A stretch of 50,000 nt of DNA, taken from contig NC_006681.1 in the NCBI RefSeq assembly GCF_000091045.1, positions 781,447 through 831,446 on the forward strand. The letters are read 5' to 3'. How positions within the stretch are numbered: the first letter of the stretch is position 1; each line of letters begins with the position of its first letter. Shown piece by piece: positions 10,762 to 22,004 of this stretch. Made by a program: the position numbers and the translations under genes. Source of the stretch: Cryptococcus deneoformans JEC21. Its lineage: Eukaryota; Basidiomycota; Tremellomycetes; Tremellales; Cryptococcaceae. The notes under the pieces were generated by a model, which did not search any database, was not told the origin of the DNA, and saw only the letters and a list, made by a program, of their open reading frames with translations.

Positions 10762-11700
10762 CTGCTTCAGTTGAGCGAGCGCAGAGCGAAGGGTTGGTTG
10801 CAAGGTAGGAACTAGGAGATGAGCCCTAGCCGCGTGTTCGATAAGCCTGTGGTTAGTTTAAACATCTGGGTTAAGAGACTCGCGAACATCGGTAGTGACT
10901 GCATCGTCGATAGAAACCTACTCGTGCAAAATGTCAAGCGTCTCCTTCATGGGAGGATGGTCGTTCTTTGGGTATGTCACCTTGCTACGAATGAACTCGA
11001 GCTGTAGGTCCTTGCGCTCCTCTGGGATAAGCGACTCGAAGAAGTATTTGTTAGCCAAGGTCTTAGCGGTAGTGTCGCACATGCTTCGACTAATCCTTTT
11101 CGTCAAGAGCTGAAGCTCCTCCTTCCTTCCGATGAGGTCTTCGAGTAGAACAAGTTTCCTGATGGACCACCTGGCAGAGAAGGCCTTAAATTTCATCGCC
11201 GTCAGAAGCCTTTGATCCAGCCGGCTACGATAGTTGTCCTCGAGATGTCATTCCTCGAGAGCTTCGACCTTCCTACTGTCAAAATACTCGAGACAGATCC
11301 TGATCATGTCAGGTGAATGGACAGCGCAGTCAGCAGCCTCGCGCTCGAACCAACGGAGGTCGTCATTAAGTGTGGCAGAGGTACCATCCCATACGTTAGC
11401 ATCTCTACCACCCGGGTTGGGCATCCTACTCTTGTAGGGCTTGCAAGTACTCTCGTATCGTTGTACCTTATAAGCATCTTTGCGAACGGAAGCATATACA
11501 TGTTCCGCAGCAGGACCGTTGTCAACGATGAAGGTGTCCCTCCGGGATAACCTTCCCCCCATGTTAGGGGCAGTCGTCACCTCAGGTGAACGACCAGGGA
11601 GTGCGCTAAGGCTCGTTCCCAAACTAGAGGCATGGTCATGCTTGGTAGTTTCGTTTTTTTCTTTTTCAGACTCTGGCTCACACCAGTTGGAAGTCACCAC

Positions 11701-13755
11701 TAGTAATAGGACCAGTAGGTAGATTATGGGTGGGACTCGTCAAGTCCGTCGGGTTCCCCATGCTTGTCTCGTTCGTCGGGATCTTCGGCACCTTCTGAAA
11801 GCAAAGTGGTTTGAGTTGTGTCTCTAGTGGTCGAATTAGGCAAGATAAAAAATAGGGGAAAAGAAGAGGCTTTGCGATAAGCACGACAGTCTGCTCTGTG
11901 TTTTATTTCGGCCCTGCTACCATCAGTCCCCGAGCGTTTTTAGTTCGTGATTTGCGCTAGGGTCTCCAAACACATTTGTATTCTTCGGAGCCAACCCCCA
12001 AAGCTCAAATAACTCCGTAGTGTCCGCAGACAATTACAACAGCAATAATTACAACAACACAAAACGATCCGTGCGCTGCCATGATCTAAAACGCTCTACT
12101 CACCTAGAGACCTACCTACGCCCGCGGTGATTCGCCTCAGTACAGCGGACGAGACCCCATATGTAGGGTTAGTCCCAACCACCAGCACTCCCTGGCTATC
12201 GGGATTATGCCCTCCCGTAGGGACGGTAGTTATATGGCGGAAAGGATGTTGTAGGTGTAGTATGCGGCAGTAGGCAGGTGGTGTCATGTAGCAGGCTGGC
12301 ATACACCACTAATAGTAGGTCCCGCGGTATGGGTATAGTAGTTATGTAGGGTGAACAGTTATGTGAGGTCTGCCTAGTAGTATTGGGTGTAGCCTATGGC
12401 TCGCTATGAATGTCATGAACCACTAAGAGTGATGTGCACTACCGACGAGATATGTATGTCGACCCTTATTAGTAGTACAGCCTACTAAATAACGAAGCCT
12501 ACTAATCACGCGCTACTAATCCACATATATTACAACTCTGCTGCTCCTCGCTCCTCCTATCTCTTACGTAATACTCAACTCCTGTACCCAACGACCCGTA
12601 GCACTACGAGTACAACGGATATGCAGGGCATGGCAAAGATGGGATGTACATGCATGATGGCAAGGGGCAGGTTTCCATACAAATTACTACAAGTTATAGA
12701 CATATTGCATAGAGTATGCAGCAGTACACAGTCTACCAGACACCAGGTACGGGTATCAGTTCATTTCTCGGCGCACGGTTGTGGTGGTGTTGACGATTAA
12801 GATGGGATGGAGCTAATTGATCGCAGTACGAAAAGCGAATAAAAATGATGTCTTTCCTGATCCTTAATGTGTGCTAAACCAAGGCAATAGTATCGTAGCC
12901 TAGACAAGCAGTATTGGAGCGTGCTTAGAAATTAAAAGCATCATATGCATACTCTGTGGTCTGTGGTCTGCTGGCTACCTCAATGACGACCAGAAGAGAC
13001 ATCTTTTTTGGATTTGAAGTTGGTGACGTTCGTTGATCATCAAAGCTATTCCAAGTTCGAATCTCATCCTCGGAAGCAAAGATGCCCCCTTTCCCGTAAG
13101 CAAACACGCCGGACGCTTTGCCGCAAAGATGTGCGCGCGCCGATTGGGATCAATTTAAAGGAGAGTTTGTGCTGCTTTGAAGGAACATTGCTCGTTGTTA
13201 CTCAAAGCGAATTTGATTATCGAAACCATACACGCTCATGAACATAGTGAAACATCACGATGGCCATAACAGCTGCCGCACCTCAGCCGCACAATTACGG
13301 GAGAGAAGGGACAAAGGGAAGAGAAGATGGAACTGGCGGAAACCCAAAACCGAACAATGAACCCTATCCGATAAGGAAACCGGAAAGGGCAGATATTTTT
13401 CTAAACGGGCGTAATGGGCTGGCGAGAAAGAAGGAACAACTTTGAATAAAGCAGAGTCAAGGTCCCAGTTTAACGCAAGGACCCTGAGAGGGCGCCAGTT
13501 TGGCTCGGGATTTGCGTGGTGGTTTGGCCGTTGCCACGTTTCTCTGCTCGCGACTAGTCTAGATTTCTGAATTGTAACCCCTGGATCTAAACCTCCCACG
13601 CTCGCTCGTTCTTCGGTCGCAGCTGTTAACCTTCTCTTACACCGCCAACGTGCTTTCCCGATTTTGTCAGCTTTGTCCATCCCTTTCTTTTTCTTTCCTA
13701 CTTCTTCACCAAACGCTTACATCCTCCCCGCCCATACCCTCAGCTCCCACTCAAA
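11701..13755. other. 2-kb stretch without a supported gene, upstream of UGD1
   Basis: No coding sequence with convincing composition on either strand. 12300-12530 is rich in TACTAA/TAGTAG words, with three CTACTAA motifs close together at 12482-12520. The part from about 13260 to 13755 is the likely UGD1 promoter and 5' leader: pyrimidine-rich (CTTTTTCTTTCC) just before the ATG. The left part is probably degraded repeat. Confidence 0.4.
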
Positions 13756-16132
13756 ATGGCCCCCATCACTGTCAAGAAGATCTGCTGTAGTGAGTATCAG
13801 CTTCCTTATGATACCCCTTCCGCGCCCAATGGCTGCTTCCGATCTTGCCATATGTTGCAGGATGGACGACAGCGTCTACAGATAGTTTGCCATCCATTTA
13901 TTCCTACTGTTTCCTTGGAGCGACAAGGATGGTGCTGACCATTTCTCTTCTCAACCTCTTCAGTCGGCGCTGGTTATGTCGGTAAGTCACATTCTTTATA
14001 AGACGTGACGCGTCGCCCGCTGACCGTTTATCATCCAGGCGGTCCTACTTGCGCCGTTATGTACGCGTGGCATCCCTCTTGTACCCTTGTGGATCATTTG
14101 CTGACGCGTTTTTTACCTTGTTCTTGACGAATAGCGCGTTGAAGTGGTAAGTGTACATGTCTCGTTTCTTCGTTCCTCCACTCCCGAATTTTCCCATATC
14201 TTTTGCCAAAACCTTTATACCTACCCTCACGCCATATTCTATACTATCCACCGTATTGTCAATAGTGGGTCCTTTGCAAGATCGTTGGCTGACCAGTTTT
14301 ATACAGCCCCCAAATTCAAGTCACCATTGTTGACCTCAACCAGCAGCGAATTGACGCCTGGAACTCTGACAACCTCCCTATCTACGAGCCTGGTCTCGAT
14401 GAGGTTGTCAAGGCCACCAGGGGCAAGAACCTCTTCTTCAGCACTGATGTTGACAAGGGTATCGAGGACGCCGAGTGAGAATTTTTGGTTTTCTTGGAAA
14501 AGCTGTTGGCTAATACATAGTAGCCTCATCTTTGTTTCCGTCAACACCCCCACCAAGAAGTCTGGTGTCGGTGCCGGCTACGCTGCCGACTTGAAGTGAG
14601 CCCTTTTTGTCTTTATATTTCATTTACAAGCTCACATCTCAATAGGTTCCTTCAGCTCGCCACTCGACGAATCGCTGAGGTCGCTACCTCTTCCAAAATC
14701 GTCGTCGAGAAGTCCACCGTGCCCTGCAGAACTGCCGAGTAAGCTACCAAGTCTTGTTTCCGGATTTCAACTGACATTTTACAGGTCTATGCGGACCATT
14801 CTCGAGGCCAACTGCAGGCCCGGATGCCATTTCGATATCCTTTCTAACCCTGGTAAGGTATTTTGCGATAGTTCCACAAACTGTTCTAACAATTGTTCAG
14901 AGTTCCTTGCCGAGGGTACCGCTATCTCCGATCTTTTCAACCCTGACCGAGTTCTTATTGGTTCTCTCCAGACCGAACAAGGTATCGATGCTTGCCAAGC
15001 TCTTTCTGGCGTCTACGCCAACTGGGTTCCTAAGGAGCGAATTTTGACCGTCGGCCTTTGGTCTTCTGAGCTTTCCAAGCTCGCTGCCAACGCCATGTTG
15101 GCTCAGCGAATTTCCTCTGTTAACGCCCTCTCTGCCATTTGCGAGGCTACTGGCGCCAACATTGACGAGGTCTCCTACGCTGTCGGTAAGGACACGCGAA
15201 TGGGTTCCAAGTTCCTCAAGGCGTCTGTCGTAAGTGTCATCGATCAGAGCCTGAATGCAACTCACGCAATTTGTCGTAGGGTTTCGGTGGTTCTTGTTTC
15301 CAGAAGGACATTCTCAACTTGGTCTACCTTTCTGAGTCTCTCCACCTTCCCGAGGTTGCCAAGTACTGGCGTGCGGTTGTTGAGATGGTGTGTCTAGCCT
15401 ACTTGCTCTGTAAAAAGAGTATTGCTGACATGACTACAGAATGAATACCAGAAGAGCCGATTCGCCCGAAAAGTTGTTGACACCCTCTTCAACACCATCA
15501 CTGGAAAGAAGATTGCGATTCTTGGTTGGGCCTTCAAGAAGGACACTGGTGACAGTGAGTCGATGACTGTTTACTAAATCAAGCCTTTCACTGATCGCAG
15601 AACAGCCCGAGAGTCTCCTTCCATCGGCATCGCCAACCACTTCTTGTCCGAGAAGGCTCGTATCGCTGTCTATGACCCTCAAGTCACAGAGTCTCAGATC
15701 TGGCTTGACATGACTGAGTGGGTACATCGATCAGTTCTTTGAGAACATTTACTAACAGTGTACGCAGCTACGGAGAGATTCCCGCTGAGCCCAGTATGTG
15801 TTGAAAACTTGTCTGTCTTTTATTGGCATCCACTGACCTCATCCAACAGTCCAACCCCACCTTACAATCTGCAAGAGTGTCGAGGAGGCTTGTGCCAACG
15901 CGGAGGCCATCGTCATCTGCACTGAATGGGACGAGTTCAAGACTCTTGACTGGAAGAAGAGTGGGTCACTCAGCGGCTGATCGTTGGAAAATAACGCTAA
16001 CGTTTGCTATTAGTCTACGACAACTGTCCCCGACCCGCTTTTGTCTTTGATGGTCGACTCATCCTCAACCGACAGGAGCTCACCAACATCGGTTTCAAGG
16101 TCGTCACTATCGGTACTGGCGACCGTATTTAA
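13756..16132 (+). CDS. UGD1: UDP-glucose 6-dehydrogenase
   Basis: Fifteen exons: 13756-13789, 13964-13981, 14039-14060, 14135-14146, 14307-14474, 14524-14595, 14646-14738, 14785-14852, 14901-15229, 15280-15387, 15440-15554, 15606-15717, 15768-15793, 15850-15960, 16014-16132; 468 residues. It oxidises UDP-glucose to UDP-glucuronate with 2 NAD+ in the cytosol. In Cryptococcus UDP-glucuronate feeds UDP-xylose and capsule glucuronoxylomannan synthesis (known biology). Seen: the N-terminal NAD-binding GAGYVGG (residues 13-19), [34 protein letters not shown], the central helix region with [13 protein letters not shown], the catalytic-cysteine motif [10 protein letters not shown] (Cys about 278), and the C-terminal domain with [16 protein letters not shown]. 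Length matches the family. The first four exons are only 34, 18, 22 and 12 nt, so the NAD-binding loop is assembled from microexons. Followed 325 bp later by an oxygenase-like gene on the same strand. Confidence 0.97.
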
Positions 16133-16456
16133 GGCGATAGTCGAAGGCGTTGTTTGAGTGCATGATCCTTGTATCCATTATACTTCTATTAGAATATATA
16201 TAGCAGTCACAAAACTAGCGATACCCAACATTCGTGCTAGTCTCCTGCAAAACATCTTTGTCTGTTGGTTGCCTTGAAATCCATAGAACATATTATGAAT
16301 CGGCTTTATCTGGGTTATCAATAAATATACGCGACGTGATTATGGGTTGACGCGTCTGTGATGTCTTCGTGTATTTTTGTATTTCTGACTGCTTAATATG
16401 CTTGTTATCTTCTATTTCTTTGACCACTTTTGATTGCGTTCTTTTTACTCTCGACA
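16133..16456. other. UGD1 3' UTR / oxygenase promoter
   Basis: 324-nt spacer between two co-oriented genes. It is AT-rich just after the UGD1 stop (TTAGAATATATATAGC near 16190). No further gene seen. Confidence 0.5.
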
Positions 16457-18136
16457 ATGACCGCAGAAATTGCCACCGTATCTCTTGATGTCTTTTTAGC
16501 AGACCCATCGTCCAAAGCCGCTCAACTGGAAGCCCGTAACGCTGCTGAGTCTCTTATTCGGACAGGGGCGTTGATCGTCCGTGACTCTCGTGCACCCAAA
16601 GAAGCAAACGACAGATTCCTTGACCTGTTTGAAGACTACTTTGCCCAGTCACAGGAAGCATTGAAGGAGGATGAGCGGCCAGAGCTCGGGTTCCAAGTGG
16701 TAAGCAGATACGAAAAGTATTCGTACGCTCTGCGTTAATAAGAATGATGCGATATAATGAGTAGGGTGTTACGCTGGAGAACACAGAAAAGCCGAAATGC
16801 TCCTCGGATGGAGACTGTAAAGCTATCATTGCGTCACTTGAAGCTTCTGAAAGACCGCAAGACCTAGAAGGCTTTGGTGCAGACCCGAAATGTCGGTGAG
16901 TTATGGCTGCTATTATACGGGTTTATACCATCCATCGTACTAATTTACGTATTCACGCAAATCAGGTTCTTCCACCGGATGTCGGAAGTTCCGCCGTACC
17001 AAAGCAACTTTCCAGTACTTGAAGCACCGAACGTGACTCCGCGAGCATTTGAAAGGACGTGGGAGGAGAGAGTGAATGAATGGGGAATGTTTATGAGGCA
17101 ATCGTGAGTCTAGAGGTTGGTAAGTGGCTTATGAGGATTGCCGCTAAAGATTGTGTGTTTCAAGGGTAGAAGGGGTCGCAAGGATGGTTGCGTTGGGATT
17201 GGATATGGAAGAAAGGGCGTTTTTGGATGCGGGGCGTTATGGGTGAGCATACCCATAAAGACACCTCTCTTTAGTTACAGGAAGGGAGAGACTAAATTTG
17301 ATGAAGATCACACCTGCTCGCACCTACTGCCACGGATTTAGAAAAGTACGGAGAGCTTAACACGTATGTACCCCCGTTCTGTACCCGACGGTCGATGATT
17401 GATGGAATCATAATAGTATTTGTGCCGGCTTCCATACGGATCTCAACTTCCTTACTATCCACGGCCAGTCACGATACCCTGGACGTAAGTTACTCACCTT
17501 GCTCCTAACATTTCAAGGTTCTGACGTAAGTGATACAGTGCATATATGGGCTAGAAATACAGGGAAGAAGATCCAGGTGAAGATCCCTCCCGGATGCTTG
17601 CTTGTCCAGGCAGGGAAGCAAATCGAATGGCTGACTGGTGGACTTATCAAAGGTCAGGCAATCGCTTATGACTTGACACAGGTTGCTAATGTGAACGTTT
17701 ATCATAGCTGGCTACCATGAGGTCGTTTGTACAGAAGCTACTCTGCAAGTGAGTCGTTTAACAAAATATGCCAATCAGCGACATAGCTAAGTCGAGCTAT
17801 GAAGACTCTCAAAAGACGAAAGTCAGAGTTCCCCGACCGACCTTCTATCCGTATCTCATCAACTTTCGTACGGCCTACCAATGCTACGAAACGGCTGTAG
17901 GTTATTATGGCTGACGGCTTCATTGTAGTTTTGGCATCTCAGTCCCGATTACGAGCTCTCGCCCATCCCATCCTTGCAACGAGAAGCGGAGAAACGGTTT
18001 GGGAAGCAGGAGGACTATGGGACTATGCTTGTCGGAGATCAGGTTCGGAGGTAAGTCGGGCGGTCGCCGCATTGAGAAACCTGTACTGACTCGGAAATTT
18101 AGGGAGTTAGGTCTCATTGCTCTCATGCCAGCGTGA
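16457..18136 (+). CDS. 2-oxoglutarate/Fe(II)-dependent oxygenase-like protein
   Basis: Eleven exons: 16457-16699, 16765-16895, 16966-17103, 17165-17242, 17307-17363, 17417-17484, 17539-17652, 17708-17748, 17787-17867, 17929-18050, 18103-18136; 368 residues, all phases consistent. The N-terminal region (LIRTGALIVRDSR, then RFLDLFEDYF) resembles the leading domain of isopenicillin-N-synthase-like enzymes. The C-terminal part has the double-stranded beta-helix hallmarks: GFHTDLNFLTIHGQ (HxD of the iron triad), PPGCLLVQAGKQIEWLTGG, and AGYHEVV with the distal histidine. A basic residue for 2-oxoglutarate binding would be expected shortly after; IRISSTFFWHLSPD follows. Such enzymes hydroxylate or desaturate small substrates using O2 and 2-oxoglutarate. 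The substrate here is unknown. No signal peptide. It lies between UGD1 and a GH79 gene. Confidence 0.85.
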
Positions 18137-19082
18137 TGGACAGGACAGTAGTTGCCTGTGTGAGGAGCGCGTTATTCATTTAAGAGGCACTTTTTTGATC
18201 CATATAATACCGCCTTGAACGGATTTCCTAGAGTTCTTGATCACATCTAGCGGCCTTGTATGTAAACGTGAGACGGCGTAATGATTCAAACTGAATAATA
18301 GTCAGCCGTAACGTCTCATGGGTTAGGCACGTACGTAGGACAGTCATATTATTATATCATGGATCGATCATCTTTCAGTTCTTTCATTCGGTTACTTCTC
18401 TCGGACTCGCTCATTCGGCATGACTCTGACACATCTTCTATCTTCCGCCTATCATGAAGCGGCGGCCTCCGCTTTCCTCGACATTTGATCCTCCTCATTC
18501 GGGAGTTCTCACTCCGGCTTGCCAAGCTTCCCAGCTTCCGTCGTTGTTATCAACGACGACATTTCGCTCGTCTTTCGCTGACCCTAGCTCGTCTCCCCAT
18601 CGGCATCGTATTCTCGCAACATCTATATTCCCATTGTGCCCCGTTCACCAGTCCTCTGCAGGTCATGTAACTCATGTCAATGATCTGCCCGTTCGGCACG
18701 GTCCGACGGACTTCATCGTCCTACTTCGTATGTGTAGTAGCCCCGTCAAGAAGTCAGCGGAGCTCACCCCGTGGCCATCCACTTCAGCACGATCGACATG
18801 AATGATGATATTCGACCGAAATACGCTAGTGCAAAATTCCATCATGTGACAGAGACGGGCGGAAGATAGATATACCGACCTATTGTTTACACTCTGGTTT
18901 ACATTCTGGCTTACACTCTGGCTGTTCACCAAAACATACATTTATGACCATGGCAATGGGTGACATTGGGCATCGGATTCAGTGGGCCGACGAGGTTGTC
19001 GATCTTGGCTTTGAGTACGCTATATATGCCCCCTACGTCTCGTCCTCTTCCCCCGACACCCCACTCGAACACAAGTGACAGA
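18137..19082. other. intergenic / promoter of the GH79 gene
   Basis: No supported gene. Contains three 12-bp tandem copies (TTTACACTCTGG, TTTACATTCTGG, CTTACACTCTGG) at 18886-18921, about 160 bp before the GH79 start codon, and a TATATATG word at 19020-19027, about 55 bp before it. Confidence 0.5.
18886..18921. repeat. 12-bp tandem repeat upstream of the GH79 gene
   Basis: Three near-identical copies of (T/C)TTACA(C/T)TCTGG in direct tandem. The position in the presumed promoter could make it a multiple binding site, but this is inference. Confidence 0.7.
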
Positions 19083-20818
19083 ATGCTTCCTACGAATACT
19101 CTTTTCTCTGTGTTGCTGTCTCTCGCCGTTGCGTCTGCTGCTGTCGTTCCTCGAGATGCTTCAGCGTCCTTCGACCTGAACTCTGGTAGTGGTACTGCTG
19201 TAAAGGACCCAGCCCCTGTTGCTGTTTCGTGAGTCTTCTACATCGCTACCTGCATCATGATGCTTACATAGGTATAGCATCGAGTTCTTTACCTTCCCCG
19301 GCTATGTCCAAGATCTCGACACTACATCACAGTGTCTAAACAATCTCGACCGGGCTGCTGGCGCAGCTACTCGAGTCCGAATCGGCGGTACGACCCAGTA
19401 CGTCCCTTGCATACCTCCCTCTCTTATCGCTAACCATTCGCACAGAGACCGAGCAACTTACGATCCCACGTCTTCCTCTGCCGTCAACTACTATGTCGCC
19501 GACCCTGCCGATGCCCCTGCTAACCTCACCTACGGCCCCTCCTTCTTTGACCTTGCCAGCAAGCTCAACGGACCCACTACTATCGGATTGAACAGGAGGT
19601 TGAACAATATCAATAATACTATTGCGGCTGCGGAGCAGGCGGTGAAGACGATGAACAACTTGTATGCCATAGAGCTAGGCAATGAGCCAGACTGTGAGTC
19701 ATATCTCTGTCGCCCATCGAAAGATAATACTGATAGGAAAGGTAGTATACTCTTCCTCTGACCCCATCGCCGACGGTCAATCCTGGACCCCCGCGCTCGA
19801 CGCCCAAATCCAAGTCGACTGGCAAAAGCAAGTAGCGACATCCCTCAACAAGAAAGACATCATCCAAGGGGGAGTATTCCTCCAACCTCCCAAGTTCTCC
19901 ATCCAAGAACTGGGTCCACTCGAGCAGTCCTCCGGTTCTATTGACTATGTCAAGTCTTGGGCAGACCATGCATACCCACAATCCGCCTGTGGAGATTCAA
20001 CGACCAATCTGGAGGGTCTACAGAACCACACGACTATTGTGAACTTTGTGAAGGGCTTCGAGGCTGAGGTGACTGCTGCAAAGAGCCTTGGCGAGAGGCC
20101 ATTGTTCTTTGGCGAGACCAACTCTGCCACATGTGGAGGAGGTGGAATCTCGCCTACTTATGGGGCTGCTTTGTGGATTGTGGACTATGTCTTCCAGAGC
20201 GTCAAGCTTGGGTACGAGAGGCTCTACTTCCACCAAGGTGCGTTCGCTCTGCCGCTTTTTTTGGTCGCAGAAGCTAACTAGACTGATAGGTACCATCGGT
20301 AACAGTCCTTACAGCTGGTGGGGCAAATCTAACGTCTTTGCCCCTTACTATGGTACGCCCCCCCCTCTCTCTTTCGATCTCCTTGTTGCCATACTCACAT
20401 CCATACAGGTGCATACTTTGCCGCTAGCGCACTCAAAGACGTCACTTCCATCTCCCAGATCGATGACGGCTCCTCTCATGTCGCCGTCTACGCCCTCCAC
20501 TCGCATGACTGCATCTCCAAAGCTGTTGTCCTCAACACCTTTTACTATCCCAACACTACCACCACTGCCCGTTCTTCTGAGGACATCACTCTCACCGGGT
20601 TACCCAATGGGGTGAAGAAAGCAAAGGCGAAGCGGTTGACGGCGGAATACTCTACGTCTCAGGTGGAGTTGGGGCAGGTCCCGACGTTCGGTGGACAGAC
20701 GTTTGACAATGAGTCTTGTCATGTGCAAGGGAAGGAGCAGTATGAGACGGTGGAAGTGAATAAGGGGCGGGCTACCATTAGCGTCGCTGCTTCCGAGGCC
20801 CTTTTGATCTACTTCTAG
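19083..20818 (+). CDS. secreted glycoside hydrolase family 79 protein
   Basis: Exons 19083-19228, 19278-19397, 19446-19693, 19746-20237, 20290-20352 and 20409-20818; 492 residues. An N-terminal signal peptide (LFSVLLSLAVASAAVV) is followed by ITFP-like GH79 sequence (EFFTFPGYVQDL). The proposed acid/base is Glu about 169 in ELGNEPDLYSSSD, and the nucleophile is Glu about 295 in LFFGETNSATCGGGG. The C-terminal beta domain, typical of fungal GH79 proteins, ends ASEALLIYF. Many Asn-X-Thr/Ser sites fit a secreted glycoprotein. GH79 enzymes are known as beta-glucuronidases, including 4-O-methyl-glucuronidases. The substrate here is inferred, not shown. The location about 3 kb from UGD1 is suggestive for glucuronate-containing polysaccharide metabolism. 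Confidence 0.9.
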
Positions 20819-22004
20819 GTGCTTGGACGGTAGATACTGTGTTCTTATAGTAGTATAATAAAATGAAAGGAAATAAGAGATATAGGTAGTAACAACACAT
20901 ATCCCACAAAGAGTAAGAAGCAGTTTCAAATGTAACAAGGAATTGGTCTTTATCATACCGATCACTGGCCCAATACAGGTACGCTACACTCCCTTGCATC
21001 ATATTCGTAATAAACAGTATGGAAACCTTCCAATATCCTCTCGACACCTGATCATCCTTCTTGGAACACCTTTTGCAAAGCCCACGCAGAACCCTAAATA
21101 AGGAAGGACACCCCAGTCCATAGCTTTCACAAAAACTTATCCTTCATCTGCCTCCACAATTCACCCGGCCCTTGATACCGGATTCGCATCGTCGATAGCT
21201 CTCATTTTTTCTTTGGTAAGAGTAATGTCTTCGACAACAAGATATTTTATGAGGCGCTCTTTCTTCGAGGAAGTCATGACGATGACAACGCTACAGCCCA
21301 TGTTCGGCGATGCGTTATTTTTTATTTTTCAAGAGGAGATAAACAGGGTCCATGGTACACTTCTTCTTGGCTTTTTTCGAACAAGCCAACCACCCCCTCT
21401 TCCGTCGGCTTCACCACACACTAGCCTTTCGCAATATTATTAATAGCAGGTTTGTTTACAGGTCACCAGGTCAGACCGACGTGAGAGGGATCGATTGGAG
21501 TCGAGTGTCCCAGCAGGCCACGGTCCGGTGTTCTGCTCGCTCCGTCCGTCATTCAAGCAACTCGGAGATGTTGCGATTTCGCCCGGCCCTTCGTTTCCTT
21601 CCTCCAGGCGAATTTTGATCCCAAAACACAGGATCAAAATCGGAGATTGAATAGTACTCCGTCTATCGATGCACTAAGAGTCGATGGTCTTCGGAGAGGA
21701 CACTGCCCGAGGGTGGCCGCAGTCCCGGCGCGGGTAACGAAGGCAAAAAGGCCGCGTGTGGTCTGTCGCCGAGTCAAGGAATCCTCCATATTTGGTCTCA
21801 GCCAAGATTCCAGATGATCTGCGACAAGAATCTTCCAGTAAGCTAGTCTGTGAATCTGATGGTCATATATAAATCCAGGCCCTATTGGGGGTGTCGCTTG
21901 TTTGCCCCTCATTCTGTTACCAGTTTCTGTTTACGGTATCACAAGGACAGTCCATTTCACAACATACTCTCATTGACTTCCTCTCCTCCACCGCAGTCTC
22001 CAGT
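20819..22004. other. intergenic / promoter of the PDR transporter
   Basis: 1.2 kb between co-oriented genes. A perfect 10-bp inverted repeat (ATTTTGATCC, 9-nt spacer, GGATCAAAAT) lies at 21612-21640. CGG/CCG triplets, the half-sites used by zinc-cluster regulators, are frequent at 21520-21780. No gene supported. Confidence 0.5.
21612..21640. promoter_or_regulatory. 10-bp inverted repeat upstream of PDR transporter
   Basis: Arms ATTTTGATCC (21612-21621) and GGATCAAAAT (21631-21640) are perfectly complementary, with 9-nt spacer CAAAACACA. It lies 365 bp before the transporter ATG. Could be a dimeric regulator site or a hairpin; no known factor matched. Confidence 0.4.

Larger units (their letters stand above)
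9789..11700 (-). pseudogene. decayed minus-strand coding sequence, possibly retroelement-derived, split by a solo LTR
   Basis: Successive minus-strand segments look coding but are broken by stops and frame changes. 11248-11700 includes WDGTSATLNDDLRWFEREA and MIRICLEYFDSRKVEAL. 10918-11196 includes IRKLVLLEDLIGRKEELQLL and FFESLIPEERKDLQLEF. Around 10600-10640 there is MKTLKAEAQAPG followed by a GTAAGT donor. 10286-10481 includes KITGMYPARLTQLNPQL and LREDDIFYEIN. 9990-10104 includes SGEVVSEANNVFQEMGELMK. An open tail runs to a TGA at 9789. The WDGT...YFDSRK block resembles gag-like proteins of fungal Ty3-type elements, but that is only an impression. The LTR copy at 10105-10285 interrupts it, and excising it joins FYEIN to KLSGEV in frame. 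Whether these pieces were ever one gene is inference. Confidence 0.5.

Noticed and set aside
12300..12530. Clustered TACTAA words considered as a satellite or origin
   Set aside because: Spacing and flanks are irregular and only a few copies are alike, so no repeat unit can be defined.
18454..18801. 115-codon plus-strand frame before the GH79 gene
   Set aside because: Ser/Pro/Leu-rich, no domain, lies in the presumed promoter region, no supported introns.
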